Shown here in pieces: positions 1 through 5,455 of a stretch of 5,482 bases of DNA. Under the pieces are notes generated by a model. The model was not told where the DNA came from and searched no databases. It saw only the letters and a program-made list of their open reading frames with translations. The stretch lies in NCBI GenBank assembly GCA_002011835.1, contig MTPE01000016.1, forward strand, positions 597-6,078. The letters run 5' to 3'. Positions within the stretch are counted from its first letter, which is position 1. Each line of letters begins with the position of its first letter. The DNA comes from Desulfarculaceae bacterium JdFR-95 (GTDB lineage Bacteria; Desulfobacterota; Desulfarculia; Desulfarculales; Desulfarculaceae). A program made the translations under genes and the position numbers.

Positions 1-983
1 GTGAGCGCCGAGTCGATCCCCCCGCTCAGGCCCAGGACCACGGTCTGGAAGCCGTTTTTGCTCACGTAGTCGCGCGTGCCTAGGACCAGGGCCGCAAACA
101 CCTCCTCCACCCGGTCCATCTCCGGGTGGACGACCGGGGAGATGCGCTCCCGGGGCCGGGCCGGCTCCAGACGGGAGAGGCGATAGCCCTTGTGGGGAGC
201 GCGCGGGGCGGGCAGCTCCGGGTCGGGACTCAGCTCCAGGTCGATGAGCTGCAGGTCGGACTGGAAGCGCTTGGCCCGGGCCAGAAGCCGGCCCCGGGGG
301 TTCATCACCAGGCTGCCGCCGTCGAACACCAGCTCGTCCTGCCCACCCACCAGGTTGTTGTAGCAGACCACCGAGCCGGAACGACGGGCGAAGGCCTCCA
401 CGATGCGCTGGCGCAGGGCCAGCTTGCCCGCATAGAAGGGCGAGCCGGAGATGTTGAGGGTCACATGCACCCCCAGCTTGCGGGCGCAGTCGCCCAGGCC
501 GTTGTCCTCGCGCCAGATGTCCTCGCAGATGGTGACCAGCACCCGGATGCCCTCCAGGTCCACCACCACGCAGCCCCGGCCCGGTGTGAAGTAGCGCTTC
601 TCGTCGAACACCCCGTAGTTGGGCAGCTCCTGCTTGCGGTAGGGCCCCACCACCGCCCCGTCGTGCAGGATGGCAGCGGCGTTGTAGAGCTCGCTGCCCT
701 GGGCCAGGGGATAGCCCACCACCACCGTCAGCCCCCGGCTGTGGGGGGCCAGGTCTTTGACCGCCTGCTTGCAGTCGGCCAGGAAGCGGGGCTTGAGCAG
801 CAGGTCCTCGGGAGGATAGCCGCTGACGGCCAGCTCGGGGAAGGTGACCAGCTCGGCGCCCTCGTCGCGGGCCCAGTCCAGGTAGTGGCGGATCAGCTCC
901 AGGTTGCCGGCCAGGTCGCCCACCGTGGGGTTGATCTGGGCCTGGGCGATGCGAAGGGGGCGCATGGGGATCGCCTTTCTCAT
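1..983 (-). CDS. nadE: Glutamine-dependent NAD+ synthetase, N-terminal part (cut by left edge)
   Basis: It catalyses the last step of NAD+ synthesis in the cytoplasm: nicotinic acid adenine dinucleotide is adenylated with ATP and amidated with ammonia taken from glutamine. Residues about 10-265 form a nitrilase-fold glutaminase with a full Glu-Lys-Cys triad: E50 in FPELAVSGYPPEDLL, K117 in YRKQELPNYGVFDEKRYF and C153 in TICEDIW. The synthetase domain begins near residue 290, and its ATP-pyrophosphatase P-loop SGGIDSAL (320-327) is the last thing inside the window. About 327 codons are present; two-domain NadE proteins usually have 540-580, so the C-terminus lies beyond position 1. I chose the ATG at 983-981 because GGAGGAG ends 9 bases upstream. 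An in-frame ATG at 965-963 (MRPLRIAQAQINPTVGD) is the alternative, with only a weak AAGG. The gene is divergent from the NrpR-like regulator across 231 bases. Family assignment is very secure. Confidence 0.97.
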   Translation of the reverse strand, partial: MRKAIPMRPLRIAQAQINPTVGDLAGNLELIRHYLDWARDEGAELVTFPELAVSGYPPEDLLLKPRFLADCKQAVKDLAPHSRGLTVVVGYPLAQGSELYNAAAILHDGAVVGPYRKQELPNYGVFDEKRYFTPGRGCVVVDLEGIRVLVTICEDIWREDNGLGDCARKLGVHVTLNISGSPFYAGKLALRQRIVEAFARRSGSVVCYNNLVGGQDELVFDGGSLVMNPRGRLLARAKRFQSDLQLIDLELSPDPELPAPRAPHKGYRLSRLEPARPRERISPVVHPEMDRVEEVFAALVLGTRDYVSKNGFQTVVLGLSGGIDSAL

Positions 984-1048
984 GGGCCTGGGCTCCTCCG
1001 GCCGGCAAGGATCGACCGGCCTCGGCCGCCAGCCGCGGGTATGGCCTC

Positions 1049-1077
1049 ATTATAACCGCAAGCGCACGAGCTAGCCA
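1049..1077 (-). promoter_or_regulatory. Predicted sigma-70-type promoter of nadE
   Basis: On the minus strand a perfect TATAAT -10 box (1054-1049) is preceded, after a 17-base spacer, by TGGCTA (1077-1072), which matches three of six positions of TTGACA including T1, G3 and A6. Transcription would start near 1042 and give a leader of about 60 bases before the nadE ATG. The weak -35 box, with an operator-like site only 2 bases upstream of it, would suit a promoter that depends on or is tuned by a regulator. The prediction rests on sequence alone. Confidence 0.6.
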
Positions 1078-1079
1078 GA

Positions 1080-1093
1080 CGGCAATCTTCCGC
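1080..1093 (-). promoter_or_regulatory. Operator-like site A, nadE side
   Basis: Read toward nadE, this site is GCGGAAGATTGCCG. Its last ten bases, AAGATTGCCG, are identical to those of the palindromic site at 1148-1161, and both copies point toward their own promoter. Here the motif ends 2 bases before the nadE -35 box. The left half-site is imperfect: GCGGAA instead of CGGCAA, as if one base had been lost. The natural candidate to bind it is the NrpR-like regulator encoded next door. That is inference from position. Confidence 0.4.
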
Positions 1094-1147
1094 CCCCTCT
1101 TCTTTTCGTCGCCAGAATGAGCTTTGCAACGAATGCACATGCTTTTA

Positions 1148-1161
1148 CGGCAAGATTGCCG
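1148..1161 (+). promoter_or_regulatory. Operator-like palindrome B, regulator side
   Basis: CGGCAA-GA-TTGCCG is a perfect inverted repeat with six-base arms and a two-base centre, typical of a site for a dimeric winged-helix protein. It lies 7 bases upstream of the predicted -35 box of the NrpR-like gene and shares AAGATTGCCG with the site at 1080-1093, with centres 68 bases apart. The position suggests autoregulation by the downstream regulator. It does not resemble the GGAA-N6-TTCC operator known for methanogen NrpR. Confidence 0.45.
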
Positions 1162-1168
1162 GCTTTCC

Positions 1169-1198
1169 TTGACCAACCTCCCACCGGCCTGTTAGCCT
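1169..1198 (+). promoter_or_regulatory. Predicted sigma-70-type promoter of the NrpR-like gene
   Basis: TTGACC (1169-1174, five of six matches to TTGACA) is followed after 18 bases by TAGCCT (1193-1198), which keeps T1, A2 and T6 of TATAAT. Transcription would start near 1205. That would leave a leader of only about 10 bases before the ATG at 1215, which slightly favours the ATG at 1224 as the true start of the regulator. Confidence 0.5.
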
Positions 1199-1214
1199 GA
1201 GCAGAGGCGGGGAG

Positions 1215-2231
1215 ATGGCCGTCATGGACGAGCGCAGCCGGCGCAAAATGCTGGAGATCCTACGGGTGCTGGCCGAGAGCGAGCGCCCCCTGGGCGGGGC
1301 GCGCATCGCCCAGGCCCTGGCCCTGGCCGGCCGGGAGATGAGCCAGCGCACCATCCGCTACTACCTGGAGCGCACCGACGCCGAGGGCCTCACCGAGCCG
1401 GTGGGCCGCCGCGGCCGGCGCCTGACCGAGCGGGGCCGCCGGGAGGTGGAGGAGGCCTATGCCGTGGACAAGGTGGGCTTCGTGGCCGCGCGGGTGGACG
1501 CCCTCACCTACCGCATGCGCTTCCGCCTGCGCTCGGCCCGGGGCGAGGTGGTGGTCAACCTCTCCACCCTGCCCGCCTGCCACATCTCCCGCGCCGCCCG
1601 CCTGATGGCCCAGGTCTTCGCCGCCGGCCTGTCCATGGGCCAGCGCCTGCGCCTGGCCCCGCCGGGCAGCCGCCTGGGCCGCCTGCGTTTGGGCCCGGAG
1701 GAGTACGGCGTGGCCACCATCTGCTCGGTGAGCGTGAACGGGGTCCTGCTCTCCGCCGGCATACCCACCACCAACCGCTTCGGGGGCCTGCTGCAGATGG
1801 TGGACGGCCGCCCCGTGCGCTTCACCCAGCTCATCTACTACGACGGCACCACCCTGGACCCCCTGGAGATATTCATCAAGGGCCGCATGACCACGGTGGG
1901 CCAGGCCGCCCGCACCGGCAACGGGGTGGTGGGGGCCAGTTTCCGCGAGATACCCGCCCCCAGTGCGGAGAGGGCGCGGCGCCTGTCGGCCCGCATGGAG
2001 CGGGTGGGTCTGGGGGGCATACTCCTGGTGGGGCGGCCGGGCCAGCCCCTGTTGGAGGTGCCTGTGTCCCCGGGCCGGGTGGGGCTGGTGGTGATTGGGG
2101 GCTTGAACCCCCTGGCCGCGGTGGAGGAGGAAGGCATCCCCACCACCAACCGGGCCATGGGCACCCTCATGCCCTTCCAGGAGCTGGTGCCCTATCCCCA
2201 GGCCCTGACGCCGGAGGTGCTCTCGTCCTAG
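1215..2231 (+). CDS. NrpR-like (DUF128) winged-helix transcriptional regulator
   Basis: A predicted cytoplasmic DNA-binding regulator of 338 residues. Residues about 8-75 form a winged helix-turn-helix: helices in RRKMLEILRVLAESERPLGG, a recognition-helix candidate in MSQRTIRYYLERTDAEGL and a basic wing PVGRRGRRLTERGR. Residues about 85-330 match a single NrpR (DUF128) domain, with ICSVSVNGVLLSAGIPTTNR and FGGLLQMVDGRPV. GIPTTNR occurs twice, at 182-188 and 307-313, suggesting two related subdomains. Archaeal NrpR represses nitrogen fixation and assimilation genes and is released by 2-oxoglutarate; some archaeal forms carry two such domains or lack the helix-turn-helix. Ligand and targets of this bacterial version are unknown, so I give no symbol. 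Start: ATG 1215 has GAGG 7 bases upstream; ATG 1224 has GGGGAG 9 bases upstream and fits the predicted promoter better. It is divergent from nadE, with a palindrome just upstream of its -35 box. Family call is strong, regulon is inferred. Confidence 0.9.
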   Translation: MAVMDERSRRKMLEILRVLAESERPLGGARIAQALALAGREMSQRTIRYYLERTDAEGLTEPVGRRGRRLTERGRREVEEAYAVDKVGFVAARVDALTYRMRFRLRSARGEVVVNLSTLPACHISRAARLMAQVFAAGLSMGQRLRLAPPGSRLGRLRLGPEEYGVATICSVSVNGVLLSAGIPTTNRFGGLLQMVDGRPVRFTQLIYYDGTTLDPLEIFIKGRMTTVGQAARTGNGVVGASFREIPAPSAERARRLSARMERVGLGGILLVGRPGQPLLEVPVSPGRVGLVVIGGLNPLAAVEEEGIPTTNRAMGTLMPFQELVPYPQALTPEVLSS

Positions 2232-2254
2232 TCTCCGCCCCTTCGCCTCTGGCC

Positions 2255-2273
2255 GAGCCCCGGCGCCGGGCTC
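2255..2273 (+). terminator. Weak terminator-like hairpin after the regulator gene
   Basis: GAGCCC and GGGCTC form a six-base-pair GC-rich stem around a seven-base loop, 24 bases after the TAG stop of the regulator gene. Only a short CTTT follows instead of a T-run, so it is a poor intrinsic terminator. It may act as an mRNA 3' end stabiliser or work with another termination mechanism. Confidence 0.3.
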
Positions 2274-2312
2274 CTTTGGGACCACTGTTCCCACACCTCC
2301 CCCTTGCTCGAC

Positions 2313-2332
2313 TGAACCGGATTCATTTTTTT
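2313..2332 (+). terminator. Short dyad followed by seven Ts
   Basis: The dyad TGAA-CCGGA-TTCA (2313-2325) is followed at once by seven Ts (2326-2332), the only such T-run in the window. The four-base-pair stem is weak for an intrinsic terminator. It could still be the end point of transcripts from the regulator gene, or simply an A/T-rich upstream element of the next promoter 12 bases on. The role is uncertain. Confidence 0.25.
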
Positions 2333-2343
2333 CGCCTCCACCC

Positions 2344-2371
2344 TTGCACCCGCGGCGGCTTGGGGTAAATT
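2344..2371 (+). promoter_or_regulatory. Predicted sigma-70-type promoter of the acyltransferase fusion gene
   Basis: TTGCAC (2344-2349) and TAAATT (2366-2371) are separated by 16 bases. The -10 keeps T1, A2, A4 and T6 of TATAAT, and the -35 keeps TTG. Transcription would start near 2378, giving a leader of about 32 bases with GAGGGAG before the ATG at 2410. It implies that the fusion gene is transcribed separately from the regulator gene, 178 bases upstream. Confidence 0.5.
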
Positions 2372-2378
2372 TGCCCAA
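2360..2378 (+). promoter_or_regulatory. Dyad over the -10 box of the fusion gene promoter
   Basis: TTGGG (2360-2364) and CCCAA (2374-2378) are perfect inverted arms around nine bases. In a one-base-shifted register, GGGTAAATTTGCCC is a near-perfect 14-base palindrome whose only non-Watson-Crick pair is T-G. The dyad covers the predicted -10 box and reaches the start point, where a repressor would sit. Which protein would bind is unknown, and it does not match the CGGCAA-N2-TTGCCG element. Confidence 0.3.
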
Positions 2379-2409
2379 TCTCCGCAAGAGGAACCAACGA
2401 GGGAGAACC

Positions 2410-4854
2410 ATGTCGGCATCTTCCCCTGTACACCGCCGCCGTCCCGGACGCGGCCTGCGTCGCGGCCTGGCCCAGGCGGTGGAGCGTATAGACGTAGTGG
2501 GACTGTTGGAGCGTATCGCCCAGAGCGAACCAGGCCGCCCCTGGCGCGAGCGCTTCGCCGCCCTGCCTCCGGCCTGGGACCAGGGCGACGAGCTGGCCGA
2601 GCTGGCCGTGGAGCTGACCTGCCGGCAGTTGGCCGCCGAGGGGCAGAAGGTGGACCGGGCCCAGATCGTGGCCCGGGTGGAGGGCATCCGCCACCGCTAT
2701 GACCACGCCCTGTATCAGAGCGCGGGGGCGGCGGTGGCCACCCTGCTGTCGGTGTTGTTCCAGCCCGCCGACCCGGAGCTGATCTTCGTCTCGCCCGACC
2801 GCCGCGAGCTGGCCCCCCTGGAGGAGCTGCGCGCCCACCGCAAGGAGGGCCGGGCCGTGGTGTACCTGGTGAACCACAGCTCGCACCTGGACGAGTTCCT
2901 GGTGGCGGTGGTGCTGGCCCTGGAGGGGCTGGGGCTGCCTCTGTTCGCGGCCGGGGCCAACATGATGGCCATCGCCAGCATCGCGCGGGTGCTGATGCTG
3001 GGCTCCTACGTGGTGCAGCGGCGGAGGGCCAACCGCACGGTGCTGGCGGCGCTGTACAACTACTGCCGGGCCATCAGCGAGAGCGGCGGCCAGCAGGGCA
3101 TCTTCCTGGAGGCCTGGCACGGCGGGGCCCGCACCCGTGACGGCAGCCTGCGCTATCCCCGCCGCCTGGTCACCCTGCGGGGGGCCTTGGCGGCAGAGGC
3201 CGAGGTGGTGGTACAGCCGGTGGCGGTGTCCTATGCCATCGTGCCGGAAGACCTGGCCCTGGCGGCGCGGGCCAGCGGGTTGTGCTGGCTGCGGGGCCTG
3301 GGGCCGGGGCGGGTGCTGGGGGCCATGCTGCGCCATCCGCGCACCTGGTTGGCCCAGGCGGCGCGCGGACTCTACGGCCGGACCTTCGTGAGCCTGGGCC
3401 GGCCACGGCTGCTCTCGGAGCTGCGCGAAGAGCACGCCCGCGCCAACCACGGCCGCCACCTGGACGAGCACGTGGCCCTGTACGCCATCGACGAGATCGC
3501 GCGTATCAAGAAGGTGATGGCCAGCCAGGTGGTGGCCCGGGCCCTGGTGCGCGGCCGGCGCAGCCAGGGCAAGGTGGACCTGGCCGCGGCGGTGGAGGAG
3601 GAGCTGGAGCGGGTGGCCGCCTACCACCGCGAGCAGTGGGGCCAGGAGCCCGACCTGGAGGACTTCCTGCGCCAGCACTCTCCGGCCGAGGTGGTGGCCG
3701 ACGGGCTGGCCACCCTACGGCGGCGCAAGGTGTTGGCCCGCTGGCGGCGGGACGGCCGGGGCCTGCCCCTGGTGCGCAGCCGGGCGGGCCTGAGCTTCTA
3801 CGCCAACCACGGCGACCGCCGCATCTACTCGCCCACCGCGGACCAGAACCTGGTGGTGGTGGGCGCCGGAGACTGGGGTTTCGCCCTCACCTGCCTGGTG
3901 GGCCACCGCATCCTGGACGACAAGGCCTATGCCAACGCCTCGTTGACCCTCTACGACTGGCGTCCCGAGGCGGCCCAGGAGCTGGCCATCGAGCGCCGGC
4001 CCCCGGGGCGCTTCGCCGACCATCGCCTGCCCAAGAACGCCTTCGTGACCAGCGACCCGGTGGCCGCCTTCAAGAAGGCCTCGGAGGTGGTGCTGGCCGC
4101 CTCGCCCTCGGAGCTGGCGGGCAAGGCGCGGGTGTTGCTGGGCCACAGCGAGCAGCCCCTGAAGGTGGTGGTGGTGACCGCGGGCTTCGAGCCGGACAGT
4201 CACCGTCTGCCCTGCCAGGTGGTGAGTGACATCGCCGCGGAGCTGGGGCGCAGAGACGTGGAGGTGTATGCCCTGGCCGGTCCGGTGACCGAGGAGGACT
4301 TGGTGGAGGAGCGGCCGGCGCGGGGGGTGCTCTCCGGGCCGTCGTCGGGTCTGGCCTCTTTGGCGGCGTTGTTCACCTTGCCTCCGGTGGAGGTGGTGGC
4401 CTGGCCGGAGGACGCGGTGGGGGTACAGGCCGCGGCGGTGCTGGCGCGCATCTACGCCATGTGGGGCAACTTCCTCATGCGGGCCCGGCGTCTGTCCGGG
4501 GCGGCGGATCTGGGCCACTACCTGACCCGGGCGGCGGAGGAGGCCCGGCGCCTGGGCCTGGCCCTGGGGGGCAAGGCCGAGACCTTCGCCGCCCACAGCC
4601 CGGCCTGGACCGCGGTGCTCACGGCCGAGGGCCTCTACGGCCCGGGCCGGGACCTGGGCCGGCGCCTGGGGGCGGTGGCGCGCCGGGGGGGAGACGTGGC
4701 CGCGGCCGCGGCCAAGCTGTGGCGCCAGCCGGTGGAGGAGGGCTGCCGCCCCTGGCTCTACCGCGACCTGCACTCGGCCTGGCGTCGCGCCCGGGAGCTG
4801 GGTCTGGAGCTGCCCATCCTGGAGGAAGCCCACCGCACCATCCACGGCGGCTGA
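2410..4854 (+). CDS. PlsB-like glycerol-3-phosphate acyltransferase fused to a GpsA-like dehydrogenase domain
   Basis: An 814-residue fusion. Residues about 100-475 resemble PlsB, which acylates glycerol-3-phosphate to lysophosphatidate at the inner membrane. They show catalytic HX4D (H156-D161 in NHSSHLDEF), the PlsB-type AAGAN (180-184), block II GSYVVQRR (198-205), block III FLEAWHGGARTRDG (232-245, with extra residues between E and GG), block IV QPVAVSY (269-275) and a late LSFYANH (461-467). Residues 480-814 match full-length GpsA: Rossmann loop VVVGAGDWGFAL (GxGxxG, 485-490), LYDWRPEAAQELAIERR, ASPSEL (564-569), AGP (623-625) and GVQ (671-673). By eye both catalytic Lys positions are Ala (A591 in TAGFE, A679 in LARIYA), and the Arg-Asn of the SRN motif is Pro-Gly (745-746), so dehydrogenase activity is doubtful. 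The ATG at 2410 is preceded by GAGGGAG; an upstream in-frame TTG at 2344 lies in the predicted promoter. Domain families are secure, while activity of the second half and alternative lipid substrates remain open. Confidence 0.88.
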   Translation: MSASSPVHRRRPGRGLRRGLAQAVERIDVVGLLERIAQSEPGRPWRERFAALPPAWDQGDELAELAVELTCRQLAAEGQKVDRAQIVARVEGIRHRYDHALYQSAGAAVATLLSVLFQPADPELIFVSPDRRELAPLEELRAHRKEGRAVVYLVNHSSHLDEFLVAVVLALEGLGLPLFAAGANMMAIASIARVLMLGSYVVQRRRANRTVLAALYNYCRAISESGGQQGIFLEAWHGGARTRDGSLRYPRRLVTLRGALAAEAEVVVQPVAVSYAIVPEDLALAARASGLCWLRGLGPGRVLGAMLRHPRTWLAQAARGLYGRTFVSLGRPRLLSELREEHARANHGRHLDEHVALYAIDEIARIKKVMASQVVARALVRGRRSQGKVDLAAAVEEELERVAAYHREQWGQEPDLEDFLRQHSPAEVVADGLATLRRRKVLARWRRDGRGLPLVRSRAGLSFYANHGDRRIYSPTADQNLVVVGAGDWGFALTCLVGHRILDDKAYANASLTLYDWRPEAAQELAIERRPPGRFADHRLPKNAFVTSDPVAAFKKASEVVLAASPSELAGKARVLLGHSEQPLKVVVVTAGFEPDSHRLPCQVVSDIAAELGRRDVEVYALAGPVTEEDLVEERPARGVLSGPSSGLASLAALFTLPPVEVVAWPEDAVGVQAAAVLARIYAMWGNFLMRARRLSGAADLGHYLTRAAEEARRLGLALGGKAETFAAHSPAWTAVLTAEGLYGPGRDLGRRLGAVARRGGDVAAAAAKLWRQPVEEGCRPWLYRDLHSAWRRARELGLELPILEEAHRTIHGG

Positions 4855-4963
4855 GTGCCGGCCGCTGCCGGAGACAAGGTCAAGTGCACGATCTCGCTCA
4901 ATCCCGGCGCCTGCCGGATGGGCCCAAAGAAGATCTGGAAAGGGCTTCCCTTGGAGGAGGCGT

Positions 4964-4996
4964 CCGCCTCGCAGAGATGATCTCCGAGGGAGGCGG
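4964..4996. terminator. Hairpin cluster between convergent genes
   Basis: CCGCCTC (4964-4970) and GAGGCGG (4990-4996) are perfect inverted arms. Nested inside is an alternative hairpin of CCTCG (4967-4971) with CGAGG (4985-4989), closing over GAGA-TGA-TCTC (4974-4984). Such a strong structure about 110 bases after the fusion gene stop could end its transcript or protect its 3' end, and could act in both directions. No T-run follows on either strand, so it is not a classical intrinsic terminator. Confidence 0.3.
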
Positions 4997-5011
4997 CTAG
5001 CCCTGGCCTGG

Positions 5012-5028
5012 CCCGCCCGACCGGCGGG
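5012..5028. terminator. Second GC-rich hairpin in the convergent region
   Basis: CCCGCC and GGCGGG pair over a five-base loop CGACC. The hairpin lies 16 bases past the stop of the small ParB-domain gene on the minus strand, where a 3' end structure for that gene would be expected. No T-run follows, so termination is only a suggestion. Confidence 0.3.
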
Positions 5029-5044
5029 AGGGACGGGGGATAGT

Positions 5045-5413
5045 TCACCAGCCTCCCGGCGGCCGCAGGGGCTCCATGTCGAAGAAGTTGTTCATGGCCC
5101 GCCAGAGGTGGACTTCGCGCAGTTGGCGGGTGCGGATGTTCTCGGCCACCATCAGGGCCCGCAGTTCGGCGGGGCTCATCTCCGGGGCCACCACGGCGCT
5201 GATCTGGCGCCAGCCCAGCCGGCAGGCTGCCCGCCAGCAGGCCACTCCGGCCAACACCCGCCCCTGGGCGTCCACCAGCAAGGGCGGGAAGCGCTCGCCG
5301 CGGGACATGGCCGCGGCCCGCTGGCTCACCTCGGCCTGGGTGGGGGGCTCGAACAGGCGCTCGAACTCGGGATGCAATTCCAGTTGGCTGGGGTCCACCA
5401 CGCGGTGGTCCAT
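5045..5413 (-). CDS. Stand-alone ParB N-terminal-like domain protein
   Basis: A 122-residue protein that looks like the ParB/Srx N-terminal fold and little else. It opens with VDPSQLELHPEFERLFEPPT, continues with RFPPLLVDAQGRVLAGVACW and RAACRLGW, and carries ENIRTRQLREV (91-101), which matches the ParB box ENxxRxxL-E. In ParB proteins this fold binds CTP or ATP and contributes to DNA partition or gene control. Here the usual GERRWRA box reads GVACWRA (56-62), and there is no room for a helix-turn-helix or dimerisation domain, so it is not a normal chromosome-partition ParB. The ATG at 5413-5411 is supported by GGAGG 8 bases upstream. It is convergent with the acyltransferase fusion; its own upstream neighbour lies beyond the right edge. 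Its role is unknown. The domain call is good and the function is open. Confidence 0.82.
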   Translation of the reverse strand: MDHRVVDPSQLELHPEFERLFEPPTQAEVSQRAAAMSRGERFPPLLVDAQGRVLAGVACWRAACRLGWRQISAVVAPEMSPAELRALMVAENIRTRQLREVHLWRAMNNFFDMEPLRPPGGW

Positions 5414-5440
5414 GAGGTCGGCCTCCGAACTCAGGGGTGT

Positions 5441-5455
5441 CCTCCTCTGCGGAGG
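5441..5455 (-). other. Small hairpin upstream of the ParB-domain gene
   Basis: CCTCC and GGAGG pair over a five-base loop, 28 bases upstream of the ParB-domain start codon on the minus strand. It could be the 3' end structure of a gene to the right or part of this gene's leader. With only 27 bases left before the window edge, no choice can be made. Confidence 0.2.

Noticed and set aside
126..1055. Long plus-strand open frame of 309 codons opposite nadE
   Set aside because: It is the antisense shadow of nadE, low in complexity (rich in Gly, Ala, Val, Gln, His) and without a recognisable domain, while the minus strand carries all NadE motifs.
2344..2409. N-terminal extension of the fusion protein from TTG 2344
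   Set aside because: The TTG is the predicted -35 box, no ribosome binding site precedes it, and ATG 2410 has a clear GAGGGAG.
1260..2687. Minus-strand open frame of 475 codons across the regulator gene and the following promoter
   Set aside because: Antisense side effect of high GC third positions. Its translation has no family-like motifs and would span two genes on the other strand.
2323..3678. Minus-strand open frame of 451 codons opposite the acyltransferase
   Set aside because: Shadow frame, rich in Gln, His, Gly and Ala, with no motif. The plus strand shows conserved acyltransferase blocks throughout.
3282..4229. Plus-strand open frame of 315 codons in another frame inside the fusion gene
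   Set aside because: Its translation is mostly Gly, Pro, Ala and Arg, as expected of an out-of-frame reading of GC-rich coding DNA.
3715..4845. Minus-strand open frame of 376 codons opposite the GpsA-like domain
   Set aside because: Shadow frame of the same kind. The plus-strand frame aligns with GpsA over its whole length.
4931..4955. GGAA-N5-TTCC at 4938-4950 as a methanogen-type NrpR operator
   Set aside because: The spacing is 5 instead of 6, and it lies between convergent genes, far from any promoter.
4884..5000. Possible 38-codon gene starting at GTG 4884 and ending at TAG 5000
   Set aside because: A GGAG lies 10 bases upstream, but only about 63% of third positions are G or C, far below the real genes here, and the peptide resembles nothing I know.
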